Source of the DNA: an uncultured Oscillospiraceae bacterium
GTDB taxonomy: Bacteria; Bacillota; Clostridia; Oscillospirales; Oscillospiraceae
Assembly: GCA_944385415.1 (NCBI GenBank)
Contig: CALWXC010000010.1
Coordinates: forward strand, 1-64,000
Length of the DNA: 64,000 nt
Direction of reading: 5' to 3'
Below the pieces are notes generated by a model, which was given only the letters and a program-made list of their open reading frames with translations, was not told the origin of the DNA and did not search any database. Both the position numbers and the translations under genes were made by a program. Shown here piece by piece: positions 9,192 through 17,740 of this stretch (position 1 is the stretch's first letter; every line of letters starts with the position of its first letter).

Positions 9192-9244
9192 GGCGGCGGG
9201 AGCGTCCCGCCGCCCTGCCGGACGGCTTCGGCCGTCCGTATTTT
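9192..9244 (+). other. Twin hairpins between infB and rbfA
   Basis: Hairpin 1: GGCGGCGGGA / TCCCGCCGCC (9192-9201, 9205-9214). Hairpin 2: CGGACGGC-TTCG-GCCGTCCG (9219-9238), an 8-bp stem closed by the very stable UUCG tetraloop and followed by TATTTT. Hairpin 2 may be a partial terminator or an mRNA-end barrier within the operon. Confidence 0.6.
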
Positions 9245-9267
9245 GTAGTTATGGGAGGTCCATTACT

Positions 9268-9642
9268 ATGGCATCCAATCGCATCGGAAGAATCAACGAG
9301 GAGATCCAGCGGGAGCTGGCCGATCTGCTGCGCACGCTCAAGGACCCCCGCGTCCAGGCCATGATCTCCGTGACCCGTGTGGAGACCACCGGCGATCTCC
9401 GCTATGCCAAGGTCTATATCAGCGTCCTGGAAAAGGACCGGAGCCGCGATGTTTTGAAGGGCCTCAAGTCCGCCGGCGGCTTCCTGCGCCGGGAGATCGG
9501 CAACCGGCTCCAGTTGCGCTATACGCCGGAGCTGGTCTTTGAGCTGGATGACTCCATTGAGCACGGCGCACACATTTTTGATCTGATCGCCAAGCTCCAC
9601 GACCAGGAGGAGCAGAGGGGGGAACGCCATGACGAGGAGTGA
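9268..9642 (+). CDS. rbfA: Ribosome-binding factor A
   Basis: A 124-residue KH-like factor for late 30S maturation. The conserved N-terminal helix (RIGRINEEIQRELADLL), the DPRVQAMISVTRVETTGDLR segment, the YISVLE strand and the LRYTPELVFELDDSIEHG end are all present. The ATG follows GGGAGG. Its last 14 nt overlap the start of nrnA, so translation is probably coupled. Identity is secure. Confidence 0.96.
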   Translation: MASNRIGRINEEIQRELADLLRTLKDPRVQAMISVTRVETTGDLRYAKVYISVLEKDRSRDVLKGLKSAGGFLRREIGNRLQLRYTPELVFELDDSIEHGAHIFDLIAKLHDQEEQRGERHDEE

Positions 9643-10579
9643 AGCCGCGGCGTGGCTGCTGGCCCACGACCATTTCTGCATTCTGACCCACCGCAACCCC
9701 GACGGCGATACCATCGGCTGTGCCGTGGGATTGTGCCGCGGTCTGCGGAGCTTGGGCAAGACGGCCCACATTCTCCGCAACCCCCAGTTTGGCCCCCGTT
9801 ACGCCCAGTGGTATGACGGCTTACTCTGCGAGGAACCTGCCGTTGACGATACCATTGTCTCTGTGGACATTGCTTCGGAATCTCTGCTGCCGGACAACGC
9901 CCAGCCCTTGGCCGGGAATATCCAGCTGGCGCTGGACCATCACGGCTCTAATACGGGTTTTGCCCACTGTGCGTGTGTGGAGCCGGATTTGGCCGCCTGC
10001 GGCGAATTGATCTATGGCGTTCTGCAGGAAATGCACGTCAATCTGACAACGGACATGGCTTCGGCCCTCTATCTGGCTGTGTCCACGGATACCGGCTGCT
10101 TCCAGTACGCCAACACCACCGCCAACACCCTGCGGGTGGCGGCGGCCCTGATCGACGCGGGCTGTGAGGCGTACCCCATCAACAAGGAATTTTTCGGCAC
10201 CCGGTCCATTTCCCGGCTGCGCCTGGAATCCCGGCTCACCGACAGCCTGGAATTTTTCGCAGACGGTAAAGTGGCCCTCTGTCACATCCCCCTGTCCTGG
10301 ATGGAGGAACTGGGCCTGCGGGAGGAGGAGTTGGACTCCATTTCCGGTTTCTCCCGCAACGTGTCCGGCGTGCAGATCGGCATCACCATCCGGGAGCAGG
10401 CTGGTGGTCAGCAGAAGGTGTCGCTGCGGACGGCCAGCTGTGCCAACGCGTCGGCCATCTGCGCCCACCTGGGCGGCGGCGGCCACAAGGCGGCGGCAGG
10501 CGCTACAGTGACGGCCTCCTATGAGGAGGCCCGGGCCATGGTGCTGGACGCCCTGCGGGCCGAAGGCATTGAGGTGTGA
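9629..10579 (+). CDS. nrnA: DHH phosphoesterase NrnA (nanoRNase / pAp phosphatase)
   Basis: A 316-residue DHH-DHHA1 protein that degrades short oligonucleotides and, in Bacillus NrnA, 3'-phosphoadenosine 5'-phosphate. Motif I is HRNPDGDTIG, the aspartate of motif II lies in IVSVDIA, the DHH triad appears as LALDHHGSN, and the DHHA1 glycine loop is HLGGGGHKAAAGA near the C-terminus. The length is normal. The start ATG overlaps rbfA, and GAGGGG lies upstream. Between rbfA and truB is its standard place in Firmicutes. Confidence 0.93.
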   Translation: MTRSEAAAWLLAHDHFCILTHRNPDGDTIGCAVGLCRGLRSLGKTAHILRNPQFGPRYAQWYDGLLCEEPAVDDTIVSVDIASESLLPDNAQPLAGNIQLALDHHGSNTGFAHCACVEPDLAACGELIYGVLQEMHVNLTTDMASALYLAVSTDTGCFQYANTTANTLRVAAALIDAGCEAYPINKEFFGTRSISRLRLESRLTDSLEFFADGKVALCHIPLSWMEELGLREEELDSISGFSRNVSGVQIGITIREQAGGQQKVSLRTASCANASAICAHLGGGGHKAAAGATVTASYEEARAMVLDALRAEGIEV

Positions 10580-10581
10580 CC

Positions 10582-11439
10582 ATGGCGGCAAACGGCATTG
10601 TCATTGTGGACAAGCCCCAGGGCTGGACGTCCCAGGACGTGACGGCCAAGCTGCGGGGCGTATTCCACCAAAAACGCATTGGCCACGGCGGCACCCTGGA
10701 CCCCATGGCCACCGGCGTTCTGCCGGTGTTTGTGGGCCGGGCCACCCGAGCCGTGGAGTTTTTTGAATCGGCGGAAAAGGGCTATGAAGCGGGGTTGTGC
10801 CTGGGCCGTGTCACCAACACCCAGGACACCACCGGCGAGACGTTGGAGGAACACCCCGTCACCGTGAGCCGAGCCGACGTGGAAGCGGTTCTGCCCCGGT
10901 TCACTGGGGAGATCGACCAGATTCCGCCTATGTATTCGGCAGTGAAAATCAACGGCCAGAAGCTGTACCAGTTGGCCCGCCAGGGAAAAGAGATCGAGCG
11001 GAAGCCCCGCCGCATCACCATCCACAGCCTGCGGCTACTGGAGGGGGAGGAGCTGCGGCTGGAGGTGCTCTGTTCCAAAGGAACGTATATCCGCACCCTC
11101 TGCCACGACATTGGGGCGGCGCTGGGCTGCGGCGGCTGCATGTCCAGCCTGCGGCGGACCAGAGCCGGCTGTTTTACACTGGCTGACAGTATTCCCCTGG
11201 AAACCCTGATTGCAGCGGAGCATCCGAAACAGTATTTGCGGCCTGTAGACAGCCTGTTTGCCGACCTGCCGGCAGTGACGCTGACAGAGGAGCAGGTGAA
11301 GCCCTGCCGCAACGGTGCGGCCATTACCATGGAGGGCCGGGGCCGCTGCCGCGTCTACGGCCCCGACGGGGAATTTCTCATGGTGGGCCGGTTCCGGAAG
11401 GGAAAACTCTTGACAGAAAAAAGTTTTTTTGAGGTGTGA
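10582..11439 (+). CDS. truB: tRNA pseudouridine-55 synthase TruB
   Basis: A 285-residue enzyme that makes pseudouridine in the T-loop of tRNAs. Motif I (GIVIVDKPQGWTS), the catalytic-aspartate motif GGTLDPMATGVLPV, the ADVEAVLPRFTGEIDQIPP loop and the CSKGTYIRTLCHDIG region are present. The ATG at 10582 is preferred to a GTG at 10576, because the GAGGTG sequence at 10571-10576 is better placed as its ribosome binding site. It almost abuts nrnA. Confidence 0.95.
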   Translation: MAANGIVIVDKPQGWTSQDVTAKLRGVFHQKRIGHGGTLDPMATGVLPVFVGRATRAVEFFESAEKGYEAGLCLGRVTNTQDTTGETLEEHPVTVSRADVEAVLPRFTGEIDQIPPMYSAVKINGQKLYQLARQGKEIERKPRRITIHSLRLLEGEELRLEVLCSKGTYIRTLCHDIGAALGCGGCMSSLRRTRAGCFTLADSIPLETLIAAEHPKQYLRPVDSLFADLPAVTLTEEQVKPCRNGAAITMEGRGRCRVYGPDGEFLMVGRFRKGKLLTEKSFFEV

Positions 11440-11444
11440 CGCCA

Positions 11445-12356
11445 TTGGAACTACAACGTGTCATTGCCATTGGATTTTTTGACGGCGTCCATCGAGGTCA
11501 CGGGGCCCTGCTGGCCAGGGCCCGCCAGGTGGCAGACCGGCTGGGACTGCCTGCGGCGGCGGTGACCTTTGACCACCATCCCGCGTCGGTGCTGGGCGGC
11601 CGGGCGGTGCCTCTGCTCAGCACGCCGGAGGAGCGGGCGGGCCTGATGGTGCGGCTGTACGGTATGGATGAGGTGCTGATCTGTCCCTTTGACCGGGAGA
11701 CGGCTCAGATGCCCTGGCGGTCCTACGTCAGCGATTTGCTGCACCGGCAGTATGGGGCGGTCCATGTGGTGTGCGGCGAGGACCACCGGTTCGGATGGCG
11801 GGGCGAAGGCGACGCTGTCCGGCTCCAACAGCTGTGTACCCGGCTGGGAATGGGCTGCGACGTGATTCCCAAGGTGGAGATTGGCGGTAGCGCCGTGTCT
11901 TCCACCCGCATTCGCGCTTTGTTGGAGCGGGGCGACGTGGCCGGGGCCAATGAACTGCTGGGCCATCCCCACTGTCTGACGGGCCGGGTGGTCCATGGCC
12001 GCCAGCTGGGCCGCCAACTGGGCACCCCCACGGCCAACCTGCTGCTGCCCGACGGTGTTTTGGCTCCGGCCTACGGCGTCTACGCCACCCGGGTTTGGGT
12101 GGGGGAGCGGTCCTATGCCGCTGTGGCCAATGTGGGTGTCCGGCCCACGGTGGACGGTGTAGGCGCGGTGACTGTGGAACCGTGGCTGCTGGATTTTACA
12201 GGAAATTTATATGACCGGGAAGTGCGGGTCGATTTTTACGAATTTCTTCGCCCAGAGCAGAAATTTGATGGGTTAGACCAGCTTCGGCAGGCTATTTTGT
12301 TGAATGCCGACCAGACCCGCGCCTATTTTGCCCACCGGGAACAGCCGGAGGCATAG
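11445..12356 (+). CDS. ribF: Bifunctional riboflavin kinase / FAD synthetase RibF
   Basis: A 303-residue enzyme that converts riboflavin to FMN and then FAD. The N-terminal nucleotidyl-transferase half has GFFDGVHRGHGALL, the DHHP of VTFDHHPAS and SSTRIRALLERGDV. The C-terminal flavokinase half has GRQLGRQLGTPTANLLLPDG. No ATG is available: a GTG at 11436 overlaps the truB stop, but GAGGTG at 11431-11436 is better placed for TTG at 11445, mirroring the truB junction. I therefore choose TTG, with moderate certainty. It is the last gene of the operon. Confidence 0.92.
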   Translation: MELQRVIAIGFFDGVHRGHGALLARARQVADRLGLPAAAVTFDHHPASVLGGRAVPLLSTPEERAGLMVRLYGMDEVLICPFDRETAQMPWRSYVSDLLHRQYGAVHVVCGEDHRFGWRGEGDAVRLQQLCTRLGMGCDVIPKVEIGGSAVSSTRIRALLERGDVAGANELLGHPHCLTGRVVHGRQLGRQLGTPTANLLLPDGVLAPAYGVYATRVWVGERSYAAVANVGVRPTVDGVGAVTVEPWLLDFTGNLYDREVRVDFYEFLRPEQKFDGLDQLRQAILLNADQTRAYFAHREQPEA

Positions 12357-12358
12357 GA

Positions 12359-12396
12359 ATTCTCCCTTTACAATAGGGAGAATGATGTGATAAACT
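12359..12396 (+). promoter_or_regulatory. ribF 3' hairpin and candidate promoter
   Basis: ATTCTCCCT / AGGGAGAAT (12359-12367, 12375-12383) forms a 9-bp stem right after the ribF stop, but without a T-run. Overlapping it, TTTACA (12367-12372), an 18-bp spacer and TAAACT (12391-12396) could be the promoter for the next gene. Confidence 0.4.
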
Positions 12397-12462
12397 AAAA
12401 ACCATATCAGTGCTTGTCATGCTGATAAATTTTATGATGAAAGTAGAGTTGATTCGTCCCAA

Positions 12463-13764
12463 ATGGACAGTACAGGTAATTTAGTGATGATCGTGGCCCT
12501 GTTGGCCCTGGTCGCCATGTCCGGCTATTTTTCCGCCACAGAAACGGCCTTTACATCGCTCAACCGCATCCGTCTGAAAAACCGCGCCGAAAACAGCGAC
12601 CGCCGGGCCGCCAAAACGCTGGCTCTGGCGGAGGATTACGACAAGCTGCTCTCCACCATTCTCATCGGTAATAACATCGTCAACAACGTGGCCACCACCA
12701 TCGGCGCCGTGCTGTTTATCCGGCTCATCGGCGAGACCCGCGGCCCCACGGTGTCCGCCACCGTGCTCACAATCGTCATTCTGATCTTTGGCGAGGTCTC
12801 TCCCAAAAGCCTGGCCAAGGAGAACCCCGAAGCCTGGGCCATGTTTGCCACGCCGCTGCTGCGGTTTTTCACCTGGATTCTGACCCCGGCCAATTTCCTG
12901 TTCACCATGTGGAAAAAGCTCCTGTCGCTGGTGTTCCGCAACAACGGCGACGACGGCATCACCGAAGAGGAGCTGGTGGGCATGGTCGATCAGGCGGAGA
13001 ATGAGGGCGGTCTCGACGAGCACGAGAGCGATCTGATCCGTAACGCCATCGAGTTCAGTGATCTGGAGGTGTCGGAAATCCTGACGCCCCGTGTGGACCT
13101 GGTGGCAGCCGAGGACACCGCCACCGTGGAAGAGGTGGCACGGATGTTTGTGGAAAGCGGATATTCCCGTCTGCCCATCTATCACGACAACATCGATAAT
13201 ATCATTGGCCTCATTCATGAGAAGGATTTTTATGCGGCCCGTTACCGTGGCCTCAGCGATATTTTCCATCTGAAGGCCCCCATTCAGTACACCACCGGCA
13301 CCACCAAGATTTCCGAACTGCTGCGGATGCTCCAGCGGAACAAGGCCCATATGGCCGTCGTCGTTGACGAGTACGGCGGCACCGAGGGCATTGTCACCAT
13401 GGAGGACATCATGGAGGAACTGGTGGGCGAAATCTGGGACGAGCACGACGAAGTGGTGGAGCTGTTCCGGAAACAGGAGGACGGCAGCTACCTCATCGGC
13501 TGCACCGCCGACCTGGATGACCTGTATGATCTATTTGAAGTCAAGGGCAGCGACGATTCTGACGCTGTCACTGTGTCCGGCTGGGTCATGGAACAGGTGG
13601 GCCGGGTGCCGGAGATCGGCGACCACTTCCAGGCTGAGGGCCTGGACGTCACCGTTACCAAGGTGGAACACCGCCGGGTCATGGAAATTCAGGTCCGTGT
13701 TCTGGAGATAGAGGCCGATGAAGAGACGAAAAACGGTAAGAAAAACGGTAAATCCGAGAAATAA
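12463..13764 (+). CDS. CNNM/CorC-type membrane transporter protein with CBS pair
   Basis: A 433-residue protein of the hemolysin-C/CorC family linked to Mg2+ and other divalent cation export. Order: CNNM membrane domain (about 1-190, several helices, [18 protein letters not shown] and [15 protein letters not shown]), CBS pair (about 205-330, [38 protein letters not shown]), and C-terminal transporter-associated domain (about 345-420). It ends in a Lys-rich tail. The start has no good ribosome binding site; an in-frame ATG at 12487 is an alternative but would cut the first helix. It stands alone, with its own terminator. Confidence 0.9.
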   Translation: MDSTGNLVMIVALLALVAMSGYFSATETAFTSLNRIRLKNRAENSDRRAAKTLALAEDYDKLLSTILIGNNIVNNVATTIGAVLFIRLIGETRGPTVSATVLTIVILIFGEVSPKSLAKENPEAWAMFATPLLRFFTWILTPANFLFTMWKKLLSLVFRNNGDDGITEEELVGMVDQAENEGGLDEHESDLIRNAIEFSDLEVSEILTPRVDLVAAEDTATVEEVARMFVESGYSRLPIYHDNIDNIIGLIHEKDFYAARYRGLSDIFHLKAPIQYTTGTTKISELLRMLQRNKAHMAVVVDEYGGTEGIVTMEDIMEELVGEIWDEHDEVVELFRKQEDGSYLIGCTADLDDLYDLFEVKGSDDSDAVTVSGWVMEQVGRVPEIGDHFQAEGLDVTVTKVEHRRVMEIQVRVLEIEADEETKNGKKNGKSEK

Positions 13765-13772
13765 AGTTTATG

Positions 13773-13803
13773 GGCGCGCTGCTAACGGCAGCGCGCCTTG
13801 TTT
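13773..13803 (+). terminator. Terminator after the CNNM gene
   Basis: A 10-bp GC-rich stem GGCGCGCTGC / GCAGCGCGCC (13773-13782, 13788-13797) followed by TTGTTT. Confidence 0.8.
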
Positions 13804-13852
13804 CACGGTATGGCGGTTATGCGAAGTACAGTATGGGGGCCTGAATTGTATT

Positions 13853-14064
13853 TGTAGGGCGGGACCTATGTGTCCCGCCGCTGGTATGCACCATCGACCA
13901 ACAACAACGTAGGGGCCGGCATCCTTGACGGTCCCCGGACAGAGTGTGCCAGGGGCGCGTCAGGGATGCCGCGCCCTACGAATGTGGATGCGGATTCGCC
14001 CCGGTGCTGTCCAGTAACAGCCAGGGGCTGCCGCACGGCGGGACACGCAGGTCCCGCTCTACGA
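13853..14064. repeat. Composite inverted-repeat element (MITE- or REP-like)
   Basis: This fills most of the 400-bp gene-free stretch 13765-14166. The outer arms 13853-13879 and 14037-14064 are near-perfect inverted copies (shared core GTAG-GCGGGACC...GTGTCCCGCC), and each arm is itself a small hairpin. A nested second pair, 13908-13930 and 13958-13980, matches at 20 of 23 positions. No transposase or credible ORF lies inside. Such GTAGGG-type inverted repeats look like dispersed non-autonomous elements; copy number in the genome cannot be seen here. Confidence 0.65.
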
Positions 14065-14116
14065 GATCAAATGGGCGTGCCTGCCGAACTTCCGGTAACC
14101 GCCAAACAGCGGAAAC

Positions 14117-14157
14117 AAAAAATCGAGGCGCTGCTCCAGGGCAGCGCCTCGATTTTT
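14117..14157. terminator. Bidirectional terminator after divIVA
   Basis: AAAAATCGAGGCGCTG pairs with CAGCGCCTCGATTTTT, giving a 16-bp stem with A- and T-runs on both sides. It ends the long minus-strand operon and isolates it from the repeat element. Confidence 0.92.
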
Positions 14158-14166
14158 ATTCTGCAA

Positions 14167-14907
14167 TTACTCCCGGTCGGGGGAGAAGTTCTTGCCGAAC
14201 TGCAAGTCGGCGAACTTGTCGTTCTTATGGGCGACGCGGGTCTTTTCCAAATCACCGTCGTCATTGGACCCAATGACCTTTTCCAGATTCTGCTCAATCT
14301 GATGGGCAATCTCTTCGGCCTCGCTCTCCTGCTGGGCTTCGGCCTCACGGATTTTGTCTACGGGCAGCTGAACGGTAATGGGCTCCACGGTTTCCGCCTT
14401 GGGAGCCTGGGGCTCGGCGTGGAAGTCAAAGGAGGAGGCGGAGGGCTGGGGACCCAGATTCATGAGCTTGAGGTTGTTCAGCAGGTCCAGATGGCGGGCC
14501 ACATCCTTCTCGATGATCTCAATAAAGTTCCGGGCGGCCTGCTTGGCCCGCTCAATGCGGTCCTCTTCGGCGCTGATCTGCTGCTGAGATTCCTGAATTT
14601 TGGTGCGGACGATGTTTTCCGCCTGGCTGGTCAGCTGGGCGCATTTCTTCTCCGCTTCGGCCACCATGGTATCAGAGGTCTTCTGCGCGGCCACCAGGGC
14701 CTTTTTCATGCTGTCTTCCTGGGTACGGTACTCTTCCAGCTTTTCCACCAGAATTTTCATCTTGCTTTTGAGGACCGCGTTCTCCTTGTACAGAGCAATG
14801 TAGTCCTCGGTCAGCGGCTCGAGAAACTCATCGACACTGGCCATGTCATAGCCGCCGAATACGGCTTTGACAAATGTTTTTTCTTCGATCTCCTGAGGGG
14901 TAAACAC
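14167..14907 (-). CDS. divIVA: DivIVA-domain division/polarity protein
   Basis: A 246-residue coiled-coil protein. The N-terminal lipid-binding segment (FTPQEIEEKTF..VFGGYDMASVDEFLE, about 1-30) is characteristic of DivIVA, followed by about 130 residues of coiled coil rich in Lys/Glu/Gln and a disordered C-terminus. In relatives it recognises curved membrane and organises the septum or pole. The start is GTG at 14907, with AAAGGAGC upstream. It is the last gene of the miaB-divIVA operon, 22 bp after sepF. The genes ylmG and ylmH, often found between sepF and divIVA, are absent here. Confidence 0.93.
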   Translation of the reverse strand: MFTPQEIEEKTFVKAVFGGYDMASVDEFLEPLTEDYIALYKENAVLKSKMKILVEKLEEYRTQEDSMKKALVAAQKTSDTMVAEAEKKCAQLTSQAENIVRTKIQESQQQISAEEDRIERAKQAARNFIEIIEKDVARHLDLLNNLKLMNLGPQPSASSFDFHAEPQAPKAETVEPITVQLPVDKIREAEAQQESEAEEIAHQIEQNLEKVIGSNDDGDLEKTRVAHKNDKFADLQFGKNFSPDRE

Positions 14908-14929
14908 AGGGCAGAGCTCCTTTCAGCGA

Positions 14930-15433
14930 TTACAGGTATACGCCGTTGTTTTCCAGCTGATCGATGACATCCCCAATGATATCCACATTATAGGGCGTAA
15001 TCAGATAGGTGGAAATGGCGATTTTCTTGATCTTGCCGTCGAGAGCGTAGGCACAACCGGAGAGGAAATCCACCAGGCGGCGGGCAATGGCGGCATCGGT
15101 CTTCTCCAGATTCAGCACCACGGCGTGCTTGGCCCGCAGGTGCTCGGCGATTTCAGTAACGGTGTCAAAGGATTCGGGCTTGACCAGAATGACCTGCATC
15201 TGCACCGTAGGGTGGATGCTGACGACTTTGTTGCTGCGGGTGTCGTTGTTGACCGTGGCAGTAGCGGAACCGAGACCCAGATCGTTCATATCGTAGGCCG
15301 GAGCCACAGAAGCCTTGGAGGCCGGGGGTATATTGGGAGTCTCGTCGTTGAGTCCGTCATCGTAATTGTCAAAGTCCTCCGAGTCCTCGGAAAAGGGCTT
15401 GGCTAAACGCTTGAGTTCGTCCATAAAACGCAT
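14930..15433 (-). CDS. sepF: Cell division protein SepF
   Basis: A 167-residue FtsZ-associated membrane anchor. The N-terminal amphipathic start (MRFMDELKRLAKPF) is followed by an acidic linker and the conserved SepF core (about 80-165, QVILVKPESFDTVTEIAEHL, VVLNLEKTDAAIARRLVDFL, SGCAYALDG). The length is normal. AGGAGG lies 8-9 nt before the ATG. It is cotranscribed with yggS upstream (41-bp gap) and divIVA downstream. Confidence 0.95.
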   Translation of the reverse strand: MRFMDELKRLAKPFSEDSEDFDNYDDGLNDETPNIPPASKASVAPAYDMNDLGLGSATATVNNDTRSNKVVSIHPTVQMQVILVKPESFDTVTEIAEHLRAKHAVVLNLEKTDAAIARRLVDFLSGCAYALDGKIKKIAISTYLITPYNVDIIGDVIDQLENNGVYL

Positions 15434-15474
15434 GTTGCAAAATCCTCCTATTAGTAAAAACGATCCACGTTGCC

Positions 15475-16167
15475 TTATCCGTAGTTTCGGGCGCCGAAAA
15501 TGGCGGTGCCCACGCGTATCATGGTACTGCCCTCAGCGATGGCGTCGGTGAAATCGTCCGACATACCCATAGATAGGCAGTCCATAGAAACATTGTCGCA
15601 CTTTTTCCCCTTAATGTCAACAAAAAGGTTGCGCATTTGTGCAAAAAACTTGCAATTATCCCCCGGATTTTGGCTGATGGGGGGAATTGCCATGAGTCCG
15701 CGCAGGTGAACAGCGGGAAATTCGCCCATCCGGGCCGCCACGGCGGCGGCTTCTTCTACGGTGAATCCCGATTTGCTGGCTTCGCCGCCCACATTGACCT
15801 CCAGCAGAATGTCCTGGACAATGCCCTGCTTGGCGGCCTCTTTCTGGATGCACTCCAGCAGGGGCAGACGGTCCACCGACTGGATGCAGTCCACCCGGCC
15901 CACCACCTGCTTGACCTTATTGGTCTGCAAATGGCCGATAAAGTGGACGGGTACGCCCTCATAAGCGCCCTGGGGCTGCTTTTCCAGCAACTCCTGGACG
16001 CGGTTTTCGCCGCAGCAGTCCACACCGGCGGCCACTGCCTGACGGACGGCGTCGGCATCGTTCATCTTGGTGGCGGCACACAGAAGAATTTCTTTGGGGT
16101 CGCGGCCGGCGGCCTCAGCGGCCCGGGCCATGGCGGCCCGGATGGTCTGTACATTTTCGTGGATCAT
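15475..16167 (-). CDS. YggS/PLPBP-family pyridoxal phosphate homeostasis protein
   Basis: A 230-residue single-domain TIM-barrel PLP-binding protein. The lysine that holds PLP lies in ILLCAATKMNDADAV near residue 35, and VHFIGHLQTNKVKQV and GLMAIPP are family signatures. It has no known catalytic activity; family members keep PLP and amino-acid pools balanced. Its ATG overlaps the stop of the upstream HlyD-like gene by 4 nt (ATGA). A position beside sepF is conserved in Gram-positives. Confidence 0.94.
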   Translation of the reverse strand: MIHENVQTIRAAMARAAEAAGRDPKEILLCAATKMNDADAVRQAVAAGVDCCGENRVQELLEKQPQGAYEGVPVHFIGHLQTNKVKQVVGRVDCIQSVDRLPLLECIQKEAAKQGIVQDILLEVNVGGEASKSGFTVEEAAAVAARMGEFPAVHLRGLMAIPPISQNPGDNCKFFAQMRNLFVDIKGKKCDNVSMDCLSMGMSDDFTDAIAEGSTMIRVGTAIFGARNYG

Positions 16168-17399
16168 GAGGCGATCACAACCTTCCCATCGTATAGTTCT
16201 TTAGCGTTGACGATGATTTCGTCGCCGGGCCACAGATTGTCCGTGGCCGATTTATCCAGCGCCACCACATAGCTGTCGCCGTCATCATAGAGCAGGGTGA
16301 CGGGCTTCCACTGGGCGGAGGTGGTTTCGAGAATATAGACGCCGGTATTGCCCGCCTCATCGGTACGGATGGCCTCCTTGGGCACCCGCAGGCCGTGGTG
16401 AGACCGGAGAATGATGTCGGCCTGCTGACGGCGCAGCAGCGTGACCGATTGCAGAGACGATTCCGACGACAGCACCAACAGGCTTTGGCCGTTTTCGTCA
16501 TCGCCCAGACGTTCCACCTGCATGGGCAGGCTTTCACTGCCGCTGATGGCAAACTGAACCGTCACGGTGTCATTGACTTCCAGATCCTCCAGATTTTCCG
16601 TGGGCACCGCCGCCACATAGTACCAGCGGGAGCTGGTGATCAGGCGGCCGAACGCGTTGCTGTCGATGGCGGCGGGCTCCAGGGATTCCAGCTGGGCAAT
16701 GGACATGGTGGACAGCAGCTCCGGCGTCAACACCTGCTCATAGCCGTCCACGTCGGCGGAAAAGTAGCCGGCCACCGGGGCGTTGATGGAGGTGGTGTCA
16801 CCAACGGCCTGGGTTTCCAGGGCGGTGAGCTGAGACTGGAGCTGGGCAATCTGGCTGTTGAGGGTTGTCAACGCGCCGTCGTCGGCGCCGTGGCGGAGAA
16901 TCAGGCCCTTGAGGGCGGTACTTACATCCACACTCTCGGAAAGGGACTGGCCGGCCGTCAGTTTGGCCCAGTCCGTCAGCTGCTGAAAGACGGCGTCGTC
17001 CAGGGAGGTGGTGTCGCCGGCTTCGGCGGCCACGGTGGTGGCATAGGTCAGCTGTTCCAGCTGAGCCGACAGGGTTTCGATCTGGTCCTGCCGTGTCTGG
17101 GCGTCGGCGTCGCTGTAGCCCATGGCCACCACCTGACCGGCGCCGACCTTTTCCCCTTCGCTGCGCTCCGGAACGGTGATGGCGCTGGAAGAGGTCAGGA
17201 GCTGCTCCTCCCGGACCACCCAGCCCTCCACGGAACGGCCTTCGCTGACGGAGACCTCCACGGCGAGAATGGTGGACAGGGGATCTCGAAAATAGTTCCA
17301 TGCCATGTAGCCTGCATAGAACAGCAGAGCCGCCACGGCAATCAATACGATGATACGGTTGTAGAATTTACCGGATTTGGACAGAATTTGCAGCTTCAT
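16164..17399 (-). CDS. HlyD-like membrane fusion protein of the division operon
   Basis: A 411-residue protein with one N-terminal membrane helix (about residues 16-33) and an extracytoplasmic remainder: a beta-barrel/lipoyl-like part around residues 45-100 (VEGWVVREEQLLTSSS, GEKVGAGQVVAMGY), a predicted coiled coil (about 100-200) and a second barrel half (about 205-400). This layout resembles HlyD/RND adaptor proteins, but no transporter partner is encoded nearby. It lies 36 bp after hfq and overlaps yggS by 4 nt, so its job may relate to the envelope during division; that is inference. Confidence 0.75.
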   Translation of the reverse strand: MKLQILSKSGKFYNRIIVLIAVAALLFYAGYMAWNYFRDPLSTILAVEVSVSEGRSVEGWVVREEQLLTSSSAITVPERSEGEKVGAGQVVAMGYSDADAQTRQDQIETLSAQLEQLTYATTVAAEAGDTTSLDDAVFQQLTDWAKLTAGQSLSESVDVSTALKGLILRHGADDGALTTLNSQIAQLQSQLTALETQAVGDTTSINAPVAGYFSADVDGYEQVLTPELLSTMSIAQLESLEPAAIDSNAFGRLITSSRWYYVAAVPTENLEDLEVNDTVTVQFAISGSESLPMQVERLGDDENGQSLLVLSSESSLQSVTLLRRQQADIILRSHHGLRVPKEAIRTDEAGNTGVYILETTSAQWKPVTLLYDDGDSYVVALDKSATDNLWPGDEIIVNAKELYDGKVVIAS

Positions 17400-17435
17400 G
17401 GAGACTCCTTCCGACCCCGCGGGCCGGGTGAAGCG

Positions 17436-17675
17436 TCACGGCGCGGGGGTTGTCTGCTCCCGCAGCGACACGGCAACGGCGGGAGAAATGGTGGATATTG
17501 CGTGCTTGTAAATCATGTTCTGCCGCCCCTCCGACTGGATGATGACGGCGTAGTTGTCGTAGCCGGTGACGACGCCGCGCAGCTGGAAGCCGTTCATCAA
17601 AAAAACGGTGACCTGGGACTGCTCCCGGCGGACGGCTTTGAGAAATTGTTCCTGTAAATTGTAGGGATGTTGCAT
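17436..17675 (-). CDS. hfq: RNA chaperone Hfq
   Basis: A 79-residue Sm-fold protein that binds small RNAs and A-rich mRNA regions as a hexamer. The Sm1 part (LQEQFLKAVRREQSQVTVFL, MNGFQLRGVVTGYDNYAVII) and the Sm2 signature (NMIYKHAISTI) are intact, and there is almost no C-terminal tail, as in Firmicutes. The start at 17675 fits AAAGGAGAG and the family N-terminus; a longer open frame upstream lies in miaA and is not used. Placement directly after miaA is the widespread miaA-hfq order. Confidence 0.95.
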   Translation of the reverse strand: MQHPYNLQEQFLKAVRREQSQVTVFLMNGFQLRGVVTGYDNYAVIIQSEGRQNMIYKHAISTISPAVAVSLREQTTPAP

Positions 17676-17740
17676 GGGTATCTCTCCTTTGTCTGTTTCC
17701 GGCCTGGGGCCGGGAATGGGATACCCATAATCTACCATGT

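Noticed and set aside
13870..14967. Plus-strand 365-codon open frame across the repeat element and antisense to divIVA
   Set aside because: It overlaps a secure gene on the other strand, has no ribosome binding site and no protein-like motif.
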